NCBI GenBank assembly: GCA_036250195.1
Contig: JAVHZZ010000012.1
Coordinates: 89,298,591-89,362,590, forward strand
From: Mixophyes australis
Taxonomy: Eukaryota > Chordata > Amphibia > Anura > Limnodynastidae
Direction: 5' to 3'
DNA: 64,000 nucleotides
Part shown: piece after piece, positions 42,818-58,900 of the stretch
Layout of the letters: every line of letters starts with the position of its first letter
Numbering within the stretch: the first letter of the stretch is position 1
Notes under the pieces: model-generated
The model's database searches: none
What the model was told of the DNA's origin: nothing
The model's input: only the letters and a program-made list of their open reading frames with translations
Program-made: the position numbers and the translations under genes

Positions 42818-45650
42818 GAATCGAATCATGAATCGAATCATGAATTGAATCATGAATCATTAATCGAATCATGAATCATGAATCATAAATCGGATCATGA
42901 ATCATGAATTGAATCATAAATCATAAATTGAATCATGAATCATGAATCATGAATCAAATCATGAATCATGAATTGAATCATGAATCGAATCATGAATCAT
43001 GAATCGAATCATGAATCATGAATCATGAATTTAATCATGAATTATGTATTGAATCATGAATTGAATCATGAATCGAATCATGAATAATGAATCATGTATT
43101 GAATCATAAATCATGAATCATGAATTAAAACATGAATTGAATCATGAATCATAAATCGAATCATGAATCATTAATCAAATCATGAATCATTACTTGAATC
43201 ATGAATTGAATAATAAATCATGAATCATGAAATGAATCATGAATTGAATCATGAATCATGAATCGAATCATAAATCATTAATCGAATCATGAATCATGAA
43301 TTGAATCATGAATCATGAATTGAATCATGAATCATGAATTGAATTATGAATCATGAAATGAATTATGAATCATGAAATGAATCATGAATCGAATCATGAA
43401 TTGAATCATGAATCATGAATGGAATCATGAACCATGAATTGAATCATGAATCATGAATTGAATCATGAATGGAATCATGAATCATTAATCGAATCATGAA
43501 TCATGAATTGAATCGTGAATCATGAATCGAATCATTAATTGAATCATGAATCATGAAATGAATCATGAATCATGAATTGAATTATGAATCATGAAATGAA
43601 TCATGAATCGAATCATGAATTGAATCATGAATCATGAATGGAATCATGAACCATGAATTGAATCATGAATCATGAATTGAATCATGAATCGAATCATGAA
43701 TCATTAATCGAATCATGAATTGAATCGTGAATCATGAATCGAATCATAAATTGAATCATGAATCATGAAATGAATCATGAATCATGAATTGAATCATGGA
43801 TCATGAATTGAATCATGAATCATGAATTGAATCGTGAATCATGAATCGAATCATAAATTGAATCATGAATCATGAAATGAATCATGAATCATAAATTGAA
43901 TCATGAATCATGAAATGAATCATGAATCATGAATTGAATCATGAATCATGAAATGAATCATGAATCATGAATTTAATCATGAATCATGTATTGAATAATG
44001 AATTGAATCATGAATCGAATCATGAATCATGAATTGAATCATGAATCATGATTCGAATCATGAATCGAATCATAAATCATAAATAGAATCATGAATCAAA
44101 TCATGAATCATGAATCGAATCATGAATTGAATCATGAATCATGAATCAAATCATGAATCATGAATCGAATCATGAATCAAGAATCATGAATCATGAATCG
44201 AATCATGAATCATGAATCGAATCATGAATCATGAATCATGAATTGAATCATGAATCATTAATCGAATCATGAATCATAAATTGAATCATGAATCGAATCA
44301 TTAATCGAATCATGAATCATAAATTGAATCATGAATCGAATCATGAATCGAATCATGAATCGAATCATGAATCATGAATCGAATCATGAATTGAATCATG
44401 AATCATTAATCGAATCACGAATCATGAATCATAAATCGGATCATGAATCATGAATTGAATCATAAATCATAAATTGAATCATGAATCATGAATCATGAAT
44501 CGAATCATGAATCATGAATTGAATCATGAATTGAATCATGAATCGAATCATGAATCGAATCATGAATCATGAATTTAATCATGAATTATGTATTGAATCA
44601 TGAATTGAATCATGAATCGAATCATGAATCATGAATCATGTATTGAATCATAAATCATGAATCATGAATCATGAATTAAAACATGAATTGAATCATGAAT
44701 CATAAATCGAATCATGAATCATTAATCAAATCATGAATCATTACTTGAATCATGAATTGAATAATAAATCATTAATTGAATCATGAATCATGAATTGAAT
44801 CATGAATCATGAATTGAATCATGAATCGAATCATGAATCATAAATAGAATCATGATTCATGAATCATGAATTGAATCATGATTCATGAATCATGAATCGA
44901 ATCATGAATCAAGAATCATGAATCGAATCATGAATCAAGAATCATGAATCGAATCATGAATCAAGAATCATGAATCGAATCATGAATCATGAATTGAATC
45001 ATGAATCGAATCATGAATCATGAATTGAATCATGATTCATGAATCATGAATTGAATCATGATTCATGAATCATGAATCGAATCATGAATCAAGAATCATG
45101 AATCGAATCATGAATCAAGAATCATGAATCGAATCATGAATCAAGAATCATGAATCGAATCATGAATCAAGAATCATGAATCGAATCATGAATCATGAAT
45201 TGAATCATGAATCATTAATCGAATCTTGAATCATAAATTGAATCATGAATCGAATCATGAATTGAATCATAAATCATTAATCGAATCATGAATTGAATCA
45301 TGAAATGAATCAAGAATCATGAATCATGAATCATGAATTGAATCATGAATCATAAATCGGATCATGAATCATGAATTGAATCATAAAACATGAATCGAAT
45401 CATGAAATGAATCATGAATCATGAATCATGAATTGAATCATGAATCATGAATTGAATCTTGCTTCATGAATCATGAATTGAATCTTGAATCATGAATCGA
45501 ATCATGAATCGAATCATGAATCATGAATTGAATCATGAATCGAATCATGAATCATGAATCATGAATTAAATCCTAAATCATGAAATGAATCATGAATTGA
45601 ATCATGTATCATGAATCATGAAATGAATCATGAATCATGAATTGAATTAT
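42818..45650 (+). repeat. ~1.55 kb repeat with CATTACTTG landmark
   Basis: CATAAATCGG at 42884 and 44430 (offset 1,546) and CATTACTTG at 43188 and 44739 (offset 1,551) mark two copies. CATTACTTG then recurs at 49913, 56896, 59444 and 62869, so this family is the source of, or a relative of, the right-hand blocks. The first copy also carries an internal direct repeat of the GAATGGAATCATGAACCATG region at about 43.42 kb and 43.63 kb. No gene is visible. Confidence 0.65.
44895..45190 (+). repeat. 26-bp tandem runs (7+7+7+5) with AATCAAG
   Basis: Two runs of a regular 26-bp word occur: heptamers AATCATG, AATCAAG, AATCATG, then pentamer AATCG. There are three copies from about 44,900 and four from about 45,080. 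The runs are separated by words carrying ATGATTCATG, where one heptamer is locally reversed and makes the palindrome GAATCATGATTC. Shorter versions occur near 50.12, 50.28, 57.13, 57.32, 59.66, 59.84 and 63.06-63.32 kb. Confidence 0.75.
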
Positions 45651-48600
45651 GAATCATGAAATGAATCATGAATCGAATCATGAATTGAATCATGAATCAT
45701 GAATCGAATCATGAACCATGAATTGAATCATGAATGGAATCATGAATCATTAATCGAATCATGAATCATGAATTGAATCGTGAATCGAATCATAAATTGA
45801 ATCATGAATCATGAAATGAATCATAAATCATGAATTGAATCATAAATCATGAATTGAATCATGGATCATGAATTGAATCATGAATCATGGATTGAATCGT
45901 GAATCATGAATCGAATCATAAATTGAATCATGAATCATGAAATGAATCATGAATCATAAATTGAATCATGAAACGAATCATGAATCATGAATCATGAATT
46001 GAATCATGAATCATGAATCATGAATTTAATCATGAATCATGTATTAAATAATGAATTGAATCATGAATCGAATCATGAATCATGAATCATGAATTGAATC
46101 ATGAATCATGAATCGAATCATGAATCATGAATTAAATCATGAATCAAATCATGAATAATGAATTGAATCATGATTCGATTCATGAATCGAATCATGAATC
46201 ATAAATAGAATTTTGAATCACAAATCATGAATCATGAATCATGAATTGAATCATGAATCGAATCATGAATCATGAATCGAATCATGGATCATGAATTGAA
46301 TCATGAATCATGAATTGAATTATGAATCATGAATCGAATCATTATTCATGAATCGAATCATGAATCGAATCATGAATCATGAATTGAATCATGAATCGAA
46401 TCGTGAATCATGAATTGAATCGTGAATCATGAATCGAATCATAAATTGAATCATGAATCATGAATGGAATCATGAATCATTAATCGAATCATGAATCATG
46501 AATCATGAATTGAATCGTGAATCATGAATCGAATCATAAATTGAATCATGAATCATGAAATGAATCATGAATCATGAATTGAATCATGAATTATGAATTG
46601 AATCGTGAATCATGAATCGAATCATAAATTAAATCATGAATCATGAAATAAATCATGAATCATGAATTGAATCATGAATCATGAATTGAATCATGAATCA
46701 TGAATTGAATCATGAATCGAATCATGAATCATGAATCATGAATTGAATCATAAATCATGAATCATGAATTGAATCATAAATCATGAATCATGAATTGAAT
46801 CATGAATCGAATTATGAATCATGAATCAAATCATGAATCATGAATTGAATCATGAATTGAATCATGAATCATGATTCGAATCATGAATCAAATCATGAAT
46901 CATAAATAGAATCATGAATCACAAATCATGAATCATGAATCATGAATTGAATCATGAATTCAATCATGAATCATGAATCAAATCATGAATCATGAATCGA
47001 ATAATGAATCAAGAATCATGAATCATGAATCGAATCATGAATCATGAATCGAATCATGAATCATGAATTGAATCATGAATCATTAATCGAATCATGAATC
47101 ATAAATTGAATCATGAATCGAATCATGAATTGAATCATGAATCATGAATTGAATCATGAATCATGATTCGAATCATGAATCGAATCATGAATCATAAATA
47201 GAATCATGAATCACAAATCATGAATCATGAATCATGAATTGAATCATGAATTGAATCATAAAACATGAATCAAATCATGAATCATGAATTGAATCATGAA
47301 TCATGAATCATGAATTGAATCATGAATTGAATCTTGCTTCATGAATCATGAATTGAATCTTGAATCATGAATCGAATCATGAATCGAATCATGAATCATG
47401 AATTGAATAATTAATTGAATCATGAATCATGAATTGAATCATGAATCATGAATTGAATCATGAATCATGAATTGAATCATGAATTGAATCATGAATTCTG
47501 AATTGAATCATAAATTAAATCATGAAACATGAATCGAATTATTAATCATGAATCATGAATTGAATCATGAATCATGAATTGAATCATGAATCATGAGTCG
47601 AATCATGAATCATAAATCATGAATTGAATCATAAATCTTGAATCATGAATTGAATCTTGAATCATGAATAATGAATTGAATCATGAATTGAATTATGAAT
47701 CATGAATTGAATTATGAATCATGAATCGAATCATGATTCATGAATTGAATCATGAATCGAATCGTGAATCATGAATTGAATCGTGAATCATGAATCGAAT
47801 CATAAATTGAATCATGAATCATTAATGGAATCATGAATCATTAATCGAATCATGAATCATGAATTGAATCGTGAATCATGAATTGAATCGTGAATCATGA
47901 ATCGAATCATAAATTGAATCATGAATCATGAAATGAATCATGAATCATGAATTGAATCATGAATCATGAATTGAATCGTGAATCATGAATCGAATCATAA
48001 ATTGAATCATGAATCATGAATCATGAAATGAATCATGAATCATGAATTGAATCATGAATTGAATCATGAATTCTGAATTGAATCATAAATTGAATCATGA
48101 AACAAATTATTAATCATGAATCATGAATTGAATCATGAATCATGAATTGAATCATGAATCATGAGTCGAATCATGTATCATAAATCATGAATTGAATCAT
48201 AAATCTTGAATCATGAATTGAATCTTGAATCATGAATAATGAATTGAATCATGAATTGAATTATGAATCATGAATTGAATTATGAATCATGAATCGAATC
48301 ATGATTCATGAATCGAATCATGAATCGAATCATTAATCGAATCGTGAATCATGAATTGAATCGTGAATCATGAATCGAATCATAAATTGAATCATGAATC
48401 ATGAACGGAATCATGAATCATTAATCGAATCATGAATCATGAATCAGGAATTGAATCGTGAATCATGAATCATGAAATGAATCATGAATCATGAAATTAA
48501 TCATGAATCATGAATTGAATCATGAATTGAATCGTGAATCGAATCATAAATTGAATCATGAATCATGAATCATGAAATGAATCATGAATCATGAAATGAA

Positions 48601-51600
48601 TCATGAATCATGAATTGAATCATGAATCATGAATCATGAAATGAATCATGAATCATGAATCATGAATCATGAATCATGAATTGAATCATGAATCATGAAT
48701 CGAATCATGAATCATGAATCATGAATTTAATCATGAATCATGAATCAAATCATGAATCATGAATTGAATCATAAATCATGAATCATGAATCATGAATTGA
48801 ATCATGAATCATGAATCAAATTATGAATCATGAATTAAATCATGAATCAAATCATGAATCATGAATTGAATCATGAATCATGAATTGAATCATGAATCGA
48901 ATCATGAATCATAAATAGAATCATGAATCACAAATCATGAATCATGAATCATGAATTGAATCATGAATCATGAATCATGAATCGAATAATGAATCAAGAA
49001 TCATGAATCGAATCATGAATCATGAATCATGAATTGAATCATGAATCATTAATCGAATCATGAATCATAAATTGAATCATGAATCGAATCATGAATCATG
49101 AATCGAATCATGAATTGAATCATGAATCATTAATCGAATCATGAATTGAATCATGAATCATGAATTGAATCATGAATCATGAATTGAATCATGAATCATC
49201 AAATTGAATCATGAATCATGAATCCTAAATCGGATCATGAATCATGAATTGAATCATAAAACATGAATCGAATCATGAATCATGAATCATGAATTGAATC
49301 ATGAAGCGAATCATAAATCATGAATTGAATCATGAATCATGAATCATGAATTGAATCTTGCTACATGAATCATGAATTGAATCTTGAATCATGAATCGAA
49401 TCATGAATCGAATCATGAATCATGAATTGAATCATGAATCATGAATCGAATCATGAATCATTAATCGAATCATGAATTGAATCATGAATCATGAATTGAA
49501 TCATGAATCGAATCATGAATCATGAATCGAATAATGAATCATGAATCATGAATTTAATCATGAATTATGTATTGAATCATGAATTGAATCATGAATCGAA
49601 TCATGAATCATGAATCATAAATCGGATCATGAATCATGAATTGAATCATAAATCATGAATCGAATCATGAATCATGAATCGAATCATAAATCATAAATTG
49701 AATCATGAATCGAATCATGAATCGAATCATGAATCATGAATCATGAATTTAATCATGAATTATGTATTGAATCATGAATTGAATCATGAATCGAATCATG
49801 AATCATGAATCATGTATTGAATTATTAATCATGAATCATGAATTATGAATAAAAACATGATTTGAATCATGAATCATAAATCGAATCATGAATCATTAAT
49901 CAAATCATGAATCATTACTTGAATCATGAATTGAATAATAAATCATGAATCATGAAATGAATCATGAATTGAATCATGAATCATGAATCGAATCATAAAT
50001 CATTAATCGAATCATGAATCATGAATTGAATCATGAATCATGAATCGAATCATGAATCATAAATAGAATCATGATTCATGAATCATGAATTGAATCATGA
50101 TTCATGAATCATGAATCGAATCATGAATCAAGAATCATGAATCCAATCATGAATCAAGAATCATGAATCGAATCATGAATCATGAATTGAATCATGAATC
50201 GAATCATGAATCATGAATTGAATCATGATTCATGAATCATGAATTGAATCATGATTCATGAATCATGAATCCAATCATGAATCAAGAATCATGAATCGAA
50301 TCATGAATCAAGAATCATGAATTGAATCATGAATCATGAATTGAATCATGAATCATTAATCGAATCATGAATCATAAATTGAATCATGAATCGAATCATG
50401 AATTGAATCATGAATCATTAATCGAATCATGAATTGAATCATGAAATGAATCAAGAATCATGAATCATGAATCATGAATTGAATCATGAATCATAAATCG
50501 GATCATGAATCATGAATTGAATCATAAAACATGAATCGAATCATGAAATGAATCATGAATCATGAAACATGAATTGAATCATAAAACATGTATCGAATCG
50601 TAAATCATGAATCAAATCGTATATCATGAATCGAGTCATGAATCATGAATTGAATCATGAATCATGAATTGAATCATGAATCATGATTCGAATTATGAAT
50701 CATGATTCGAATCATGAATCATGAATCGAATCATGAATCATGAATTGAATCATGAATCATGAATTGAATCATGAATCATTAATCGAATCATGAATCATGA
50801 ATCACGAATCGAATCATGAATCATGAATTGAATCATGAATCATGAATTGAATCATGAATCATGAATTGAATCTTACTTCATGAATCATGAATTGAATCAT
50901 GAATCATGAATCATGAATTGAATCATGAATTGAATCTTGCTTCATGAATCATGAATTGAATCATGAATCATGAATCATGAATCGAATCATGAATCATAAA
51001 TTGAATCATGAATTGAATCATTAATTGAATCATGAATCATGAATTGAATCATGAATCATGAATTGAATCATGAATCATGAATTGAATCATGAATCATGAA
51101 TTGAATCATGAATTGAATCATGAATTCTGAATTGAATCATAAATTGAATCATGAAACATGAATCGAATTATTAATCATGAATCATGAATTGAATCATGAA
51201 TCATGAATTGAATCATGAATCATGAGTCGAATCATGAATCATAAATCATGAATTGAATCATAAATCTTGAATCATGAATTGAATCTTGAATCATGAATAA
51301 TGAATTGAATCATGAATTGAATTATGAATCATGAATTGAATTATGAATCATGAATCGAATCATGATTCATGAATCGAATCATGAATTGAATCGTGAATCA
51401 TGAATCGAATCATAAATTGAATCATGAATCATTAATGGACTCATGAATCATTAATCGAATCATGAATCATGAATCATGAATTGAATCGTGAATCATGAAT
51501 TGAATCGTGAATCATGAATCGAATCATAAATTGAATCATGAATCATGAAATGAATCATGAATCATGAATTGAATCATGAATCATGAATTGAATCGTGAAT

Positions 51601-52430
51601 CGAATCATAAATTGAATCATGAATCATGAATCATGAAATGAATCATGAATCATGAATTGAATCATGAATTGAATCATGAATTCTGAATTGAATCATAAAT
51701 TGAATCATGAAACGAATTATTAATCATGAATCATGAATTGAATCATGAATCATGAATTGAATCATGAATCATGAATTGAATCATGAATCATGAGTCGAAT
51801 CATGTATCATAAATCATGAATTGAGTCATAAATCTTGAATCATGAATTGAATCTTGAATCATGAATAATGAATTGAATCATGAATTGAATTATGAATCAT
51901 GAATCGAATCATGATTCATGAATCGAATCATGAATCATGAATTGAATCATTAATCGAATCGTGAATCATGAATTGAATCGTGAATCATGAATCGAATCAT
52001 AAATTGAATCATGAATCATGAATGGAATCATGAATCGAATCATAAATTGAATCATGAATCATGAATGGAATCATGAATCATTAATCGAATCATGAATCAT
52101 GAATTGAATCGTGAATCATGAATCGAATCATAAATTGAATCATGAATCATGAAATGAATCATGAATCATGAATTGAATCATGAATTGAATCGTGAATCGA
52201 ATCATAAATTGAATCATGAATCATGAATCATGAAATGAATCATGAATCATGAAATGAATCATGAATCATGAATTGAATCATGAATCATGAATCATGAAAT
52301 GAATCATGAATCATGAATTGAATCATGAATCATGAATCGAATCATGAATCATGAATCATGAATTTAATCATGAATCATGAATCGAATCATGAATCATGAA
52401 TCGTGAATTGAATCATAAATCATGAATCAT
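45650..52430 (+). repeat. Copy 1 of a ~7.0 kb tandem duplication
   Basis: Matches with copy 2 in order: CATGGATTG 45886/52678 and TGATTCGATT 46171/52963 (offset 6,792 for both), AATTCAATC 46957/53711 (6,754), AATTGAATAATTAATTG 47401/54398 (6,997), CCTAAATCGG 49224/56207 (6,983), CTTGCTACATG 49357/56333 (6,976), GTATCGAATCG 50590/57661 (7,071) and ATTAATGGAC 51431/58490 (7,059). Inside are two related halves, each with a pair of TTCTGAATTG words: 47496 and 48071 (575 bp apart), then 51125 and 51681 (556 bp apart). Confidence 0.8.
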
Positions 52431-55400
52431 GAAATGAATCATGAATCGAATCATGGATTGAATCATGAATCATGAATCGAATCATGAACCATGAATTGAA
52501 TCATGAATCATGAATTGAATCATGAATGGAATCATGAATCATTAATCGAATCATGAATCATGAATTGAATCGTGAATCGAATCATAAATTGAATCATGAA
52601 TCATGAAATGAATCATAAATCATGAATTGAATCATAAATCATGAATTGAATCATGGATCATGAATTGAATCATGAATCATGGATTGAATCGTGAATCATG
52701 AATCGAATCATAAATTGAATCATGAATCATGAAATGAATCATGAATCATAAATTGAATCATGAAACGAATCATGAATCATGAATCATGAATTGAATCATG
52801 AATCATGAATCATGAATTTAATCATGAATCATGTCTTAAATAATGAATTGAATCATGAATCGAATCATGAATCATGAATCATGAATTGAATCATGAATCA
52901 TGAATCGAATCATGAATCATGAATTAAATCATGAATCAAATCATGAATAATGAATTGAATCATGATTCGATTCATGAATCGAATCATGAATCATAAATAG
53001 AATCTTGAATCACAAATCATGAATCATGAATCATGAATTGAATCATGAATCGAATCATGAATCATGAATTGAATCATGAATCATGAATTGAATTATGAAT
53101 CATGAATCGAATCATGATTCATGAATCGAATCATGAATCGAATCATGAATCATGAATTGAATCATGAATCGAATCGTGAATCATGAATTGAATCGTGAAT
53201 CATGAATCGAATCATAAATTGAATCATGAATCATGAATGGAATCATGAATCATTAATCGAATCATGAATCATGAATCATGAATTGAATCGTGAATCATGA
53301 ATCGAATCATAAATTGAATCATGAATCATGAAATGAATCATGAATCATGAATTGAATCATGAATTATGAATTGAATCGTGAATCATGAATCGAATCATAA
53401 ATTAAATCATGAATCATGAAATAAATCATGAATCATGAATTGAATCATGAATCATGAATTGAATCATGAATCATGAATTGAATCATGAATCATGAATTGA
53501 ATCATGAATCGAATCATGAATCATGAATCATGAATTGAATCATAAATCATGAATCATGAATTGAATCATGAATCGAATTATGAATCATGAATCAAATCAT
53601 GAATCATGAATTGAATCATGAATCATGATTCGAATCATGAATCAAATCATGAATCATAAATAGAATCATGAATCACAAATCATGAATTATGAATCATGAA
53701 TTGAATCATGAATTCAATCATGAATCATGAATCAAATCATGAATCATGAATCATGAATCGAATAATGAATCAAGAATCATGAATCATGAATCGAATCATG
53801 AATCATGAATCGAATCATGAATCATGAATTGAATCATGAATCATTAATCGAATCATGAATCATAAATTGAATCATGAATCGAATCATGAATCGAATCATG
53901 AATCGAATCATGAATCATGAATTGAATCATGAATCATGATTCGAATCATGAATCGAATCATGAATCATAAATAGAATCATGAATCATGAATTGAATCGTG
54001 AATCGAATCATAAATTGAATCATGAATCATGAAATGAATCATAAATCATGAATTGAATCATAAATCATGAATTGAATCATGGATCATGAATTGAATCATG
54101 AATCATGGATTGAATCGTGAATCATGAATCGAATCATAAATTGAATCATGAATCATGAAATGAATCATGAATCATAAATTGAATCATGAAACGAATCATG
54201 AATCATGAATCATGAATTGAATCATGAATTGAATCATGAATTGAATCATAAAACATGAATCAAATCATGAATCATGAATCATGAATTGAATCATGAATCA
54301 TGAATCATGAATTGAATCATGAATTGAATCTTGCTTCATGAATCATGAATTGAATCTTGAATCATGAATCGAATCATGAATCGAATCATGAATCATGAAT
54401 TGAATAATTAATTGAATCATGAATCATGAATTGAATCATGAATCATGAATTAAATCATGAATCATGAATTGAATCATGAATTGAATCATGAATTCTGAAT
54501 TGAATCATAAATTAAATCATGAAACATGAATCGAATTATTAATCATGAATCATGAATTGAATCATGAATCATGAGTCGAATCATGAATCATAAATCATGA
54601 ATTGAATCATAAATCTTGAATCATGAATTGAATCTTGAATCATGAATAATGAATTGAATCATGAATTGAATTATGAATCATGAATTGAATTATGAATCAT
54701 GAATTGAATTATGAATCATGAATCGAATCATGATTCATGAATCGAATCATGAATCGAATCGTGAATCATGAATTGAATCGTGAATCATGAATCGAATCAT
54801 AAATTGAATCATGAATCATTAATGGAATCATGAATCATTAATCGAATCATGAATCATGAATTGAATCGTGAATCATGAATTGAATCGTGAATCATGAATC
54901 GAATCATAAATTGAATCATGAATCATGAAATGAATCATGCATTGAATCATGAATCATGAATTGAATCGTGAATCATGAATCGAATCATAAATTGAATCAT
55001 GAATCATGAATCATGAAATGAATCATGAATCATGAATTGAATCATGAATTGAATCATGAATTCTGAATTGAATCATAAATTGAATCATGAAACGAATTAT
55101 TAATCATGAATCATGAATTGAATCATGAATCATGAATTGAATCATGAATCATGAGTCGAATCATGTATCATAAATCATGAATTGAATCATAAATCTTGAA
55201 TCATGAATTGAATCTTGAATCATGAATAATGAATTGAATCATGAATTGAATTATGAATCATGAATTGAATTATGAATCATGAATCGAATCATGATTCATG
55301 AATCGAATCATGAATCATGAATTGAATCATTAATCGAATCGTGAATCATGAATTGAATCGTGAATCATGAATCGAATCATAAATTGAATCATGAATCATG

Positions 55401-58400
55401 AATGGAATCATGAATCATTAATCGAATCATGAATCATGAATCAGGAATTGAATCGTGAATCATGAATCATGAAATGAATCATGAATCATGAAATTAATCA
55501 TGAATCATGAATTGAATCATGAATTGAATCGTGAATCGAATCATAAATTGAATCATGAATCATGAATCATGAAATGAATCATGAATCATGAAATGAATCA
55601 TGAATCATGAATTGAATCATGAATCATGAATCATGAAATGAATCATGAATCATGAATCATGAAATGAATCATGAATCATGAATTGAATCATGAATCATGA
55701 ATCGAATCATGAATCATGAATCAAATCATGAATCATGAATCATGAATTGAATCATAAATCATGAATCATGAATCATGAATTGAATCATGAATCATGAATC
55801 AAATTATGAATCATGAATTAAATCATGAATCAAATCATGAATCATGAATTGAATCATGAATCATGAATTGAATCATGAATCGAATCATAAATCATAAATA
55901 GAATCATGAATCACAAATCATGAATCATGAATCATGAATTGAATCATGAATCATGAATCATGAATCGAATAATGAATCAAGAATCATGAATCGAATCATG
56001 AATCATGAATCATGAATTGAATCATGAATCATTAATCAAATCATGAATCATAAATTGAATCATGAATCGAATCATGAATCATGAATCGAATCATGAATTG
56101 AATCATGAATCATTAATCGAATCATGAATTGAATCATGAATCATGAATTGAATCATGAATCATGAATTGAATCATGAATCATCAAATTGAATCATGAATC
56201 ATGAATCCTAAATCGGATCATGAATCATGAATTGAATCATAAAACATGAATCGAATCATGAATCATGAATTGAATCATGAAGCGAATCATAAATCATGAA
56301 TTGAATCATGAATCATGAATCATGAATTGAATCTTGCTACATGAATCATGAATTGAATCTTGAATCATGAATCGAATCATGAATCGAATCATGAATCATG
56401 AATTGAATCATGAATCATGAATCGAATCATGAATCATTAATCGAATCATGAATTGAATCATGAATCATGAATTGAATCATGAATCGAATCATGAATCATG
56501 AATCGAATCATGAATCATGAATCATGAATTTAATCATGAATTATGTATTGAATCATGAATTGAATCATGAATCGAATCATGAATCATGAACCATAAATCG
56601 GATCATGAATCATGAATTGAATCATAAATCATAAATTGAATCATGAATCATGAATCGAATCATAAATCATAAATTGAATCATGAATCGAATCATGAATCA
56701 TGAATCGAATCATGAATCATGAATCATGAATTTAATCATGAATTATGTATTGAATCATGAATTGAATCATGAATCGAATCATGAATCATGAATCATGTAT
56801 TGAATTATTAATCATGAATCATGAATTATGAATAAAAACATGATTTGAATCATGAATCATAAATCGAATCATGAATCATTAATCAAATCATGAATCATTA
56901 CTTGAATCATGAATTGAATAATAAATCATGAATCATGAAATGAATCATGAATTGAATCATGAATCATGAATCGAATCATAAATCATTAATCGAATCATGA
57001 ATCATGAATTGAATCATGAATCATGAATTGAATCATGAATCATGAATCGAATCATGAATCATAAATAGAATCATGATTCATGAATCATGAATTGAATCAT
57101 GATTCATGAATCATGAATCGAATCATGAATCAAGAATCATGAATCCAATCATGAATCAAGAATCATGAATCGAATCATGAATCGAATCATGAATCATGAA
57201 TTGAATCATGAATCGAATCATGAATCATGAATTGAATCATGAATCATGAATCATGAATTGAATCATGATTCATGAATCATGAATTGAATCATGATTCATG
57301 AATCATGAATCCAATCATGAATCAAGAATCATGAATCGAATCATGAATCAAGAATCATGAATTGAATCATGAATCATGAATTGAATCATGAATCATTAAT
57401 CGAATCATGAATCATAAATTGAATCATGAATCGAATCATGAATTGAATCATGAATCATTAATCGAATCATGAATTGAATCATGAAATGAATCAAGAATCA
57501 TGAATCATGAATCATGAATTGAATCATGAATCATAAATCGGATCATGAATCATGAATTGAATCATAAAACATGAATCGAATCATGAAATGAATCATGAAT
57601 CATGAATTGAATCATGAATCATAAATCGGATCATGAAACATGAATTGAATCATAAAACATGTATCGAATCGTAAATCATGAATCAAATCGTATATCATGA
57701 ATCGAGTCATGAATCATGAATTGAATCATGAATCATGAATTGAATCATGAATCATGATTCGAATTATGAATCATGATTCGAATCATGAATCATGAATCGA
57801 ATCATGAATCATGAATTGAATCATGAATCATGAATCATTAATCGAATCATGAATCATGAATCACGAATCGAATCATAAATCATGAATTGAATCATGAATC
57901 ATGAATTGAATCATGAATCATGAATTGAATCTTACTTCATGAATCATGAATTGAATCATGAATCATGAATCATGAATTGAATCATGAATTGAATCTTGCT
58001 TCATGAATCATGAATTGAATCATGAATCATGAATCATGAATCGAATCATGAATCATAAATTGAATCATGAATTGAATCATTAATTGAATCATGAATCATG
58101 AATTGAATCATGAATCATGAATTGAATCATGAATCATGAATTGAATCATGAATCATGAATTGAATCATGAATTGAATCATGAATTCTGAATTGAATCATA
58201 TATTGAATCATGAAACATGAATCGAATTATTAATCATGAATCATGAATTGAATCATGAATCATGAATTGAATCATGAATCATGAGTCGAATCATGAATCA
58301 TAAATCATGAATTGAATCATAAATCTTGAATCATGAATTGAATCTTGAATCATGAATAATGAATTGAATCATGAATTGAATTATGAATCATGAATTGAAT

Positions 58401-58900
58401 TATGAATCATGAATCGAATCATGATTCATGAATCGAATCATGAATTGAATCGTGAATCATGAATCGAATCATAAATTGAATCATGAATCATTAATGGACT
58501 CATGAATCATTAATCGAATCATGAATCATGAATCATGAATTGAATCGTGAATCATGAATTGAATCGTGAATCATGAATCGAATCATAAATTGAATCATGA
58601 ATCATGAAATGAATCATGAATCATGAATTGAATCATGAATCATGAATTGAATCGTGAATCAAGAATCGAATCATAAATTGAATCATGAATCATGAATCAT
58701 GAAATGAATCATGAATCATGAATTGAATCATGAATTGAATCATGAATTCTGAATTGAATCATAAATTGAATCATGAAACGAATTATTAATCATGAATCAT
58801 GAATTGAATCATGAATCATGAATTGAATCATGAATCATGAGTCGAATCATGTATCATAAATCATGAATTGAATCATAAATCTTGAATCATGAATAATGAA
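52431..58900 (+). repeat. Copy 2 of the ~7.0 kb tandem duplication
   Basis: It begins at the CATGAATCGAATCATGAACC context near 52,470, matching 45,690. It ends where the order jumps near 58,900: after CTTGAATCATGAATAATG the text goes to AATTGAATCTTG and AATCG words instead of continuing as at 51,880. It contains an inserted partial repeat at about 54.0-54.2 kb carrying CATGGATTG (54104), a second copy of the 52.6-52.8 kb stretch at 1,426 bp offset. TTCTGAATTG pairs lie at 54493/55061 (568 bp) and 58184/58747 (563 bp). Confidence 0.75.
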
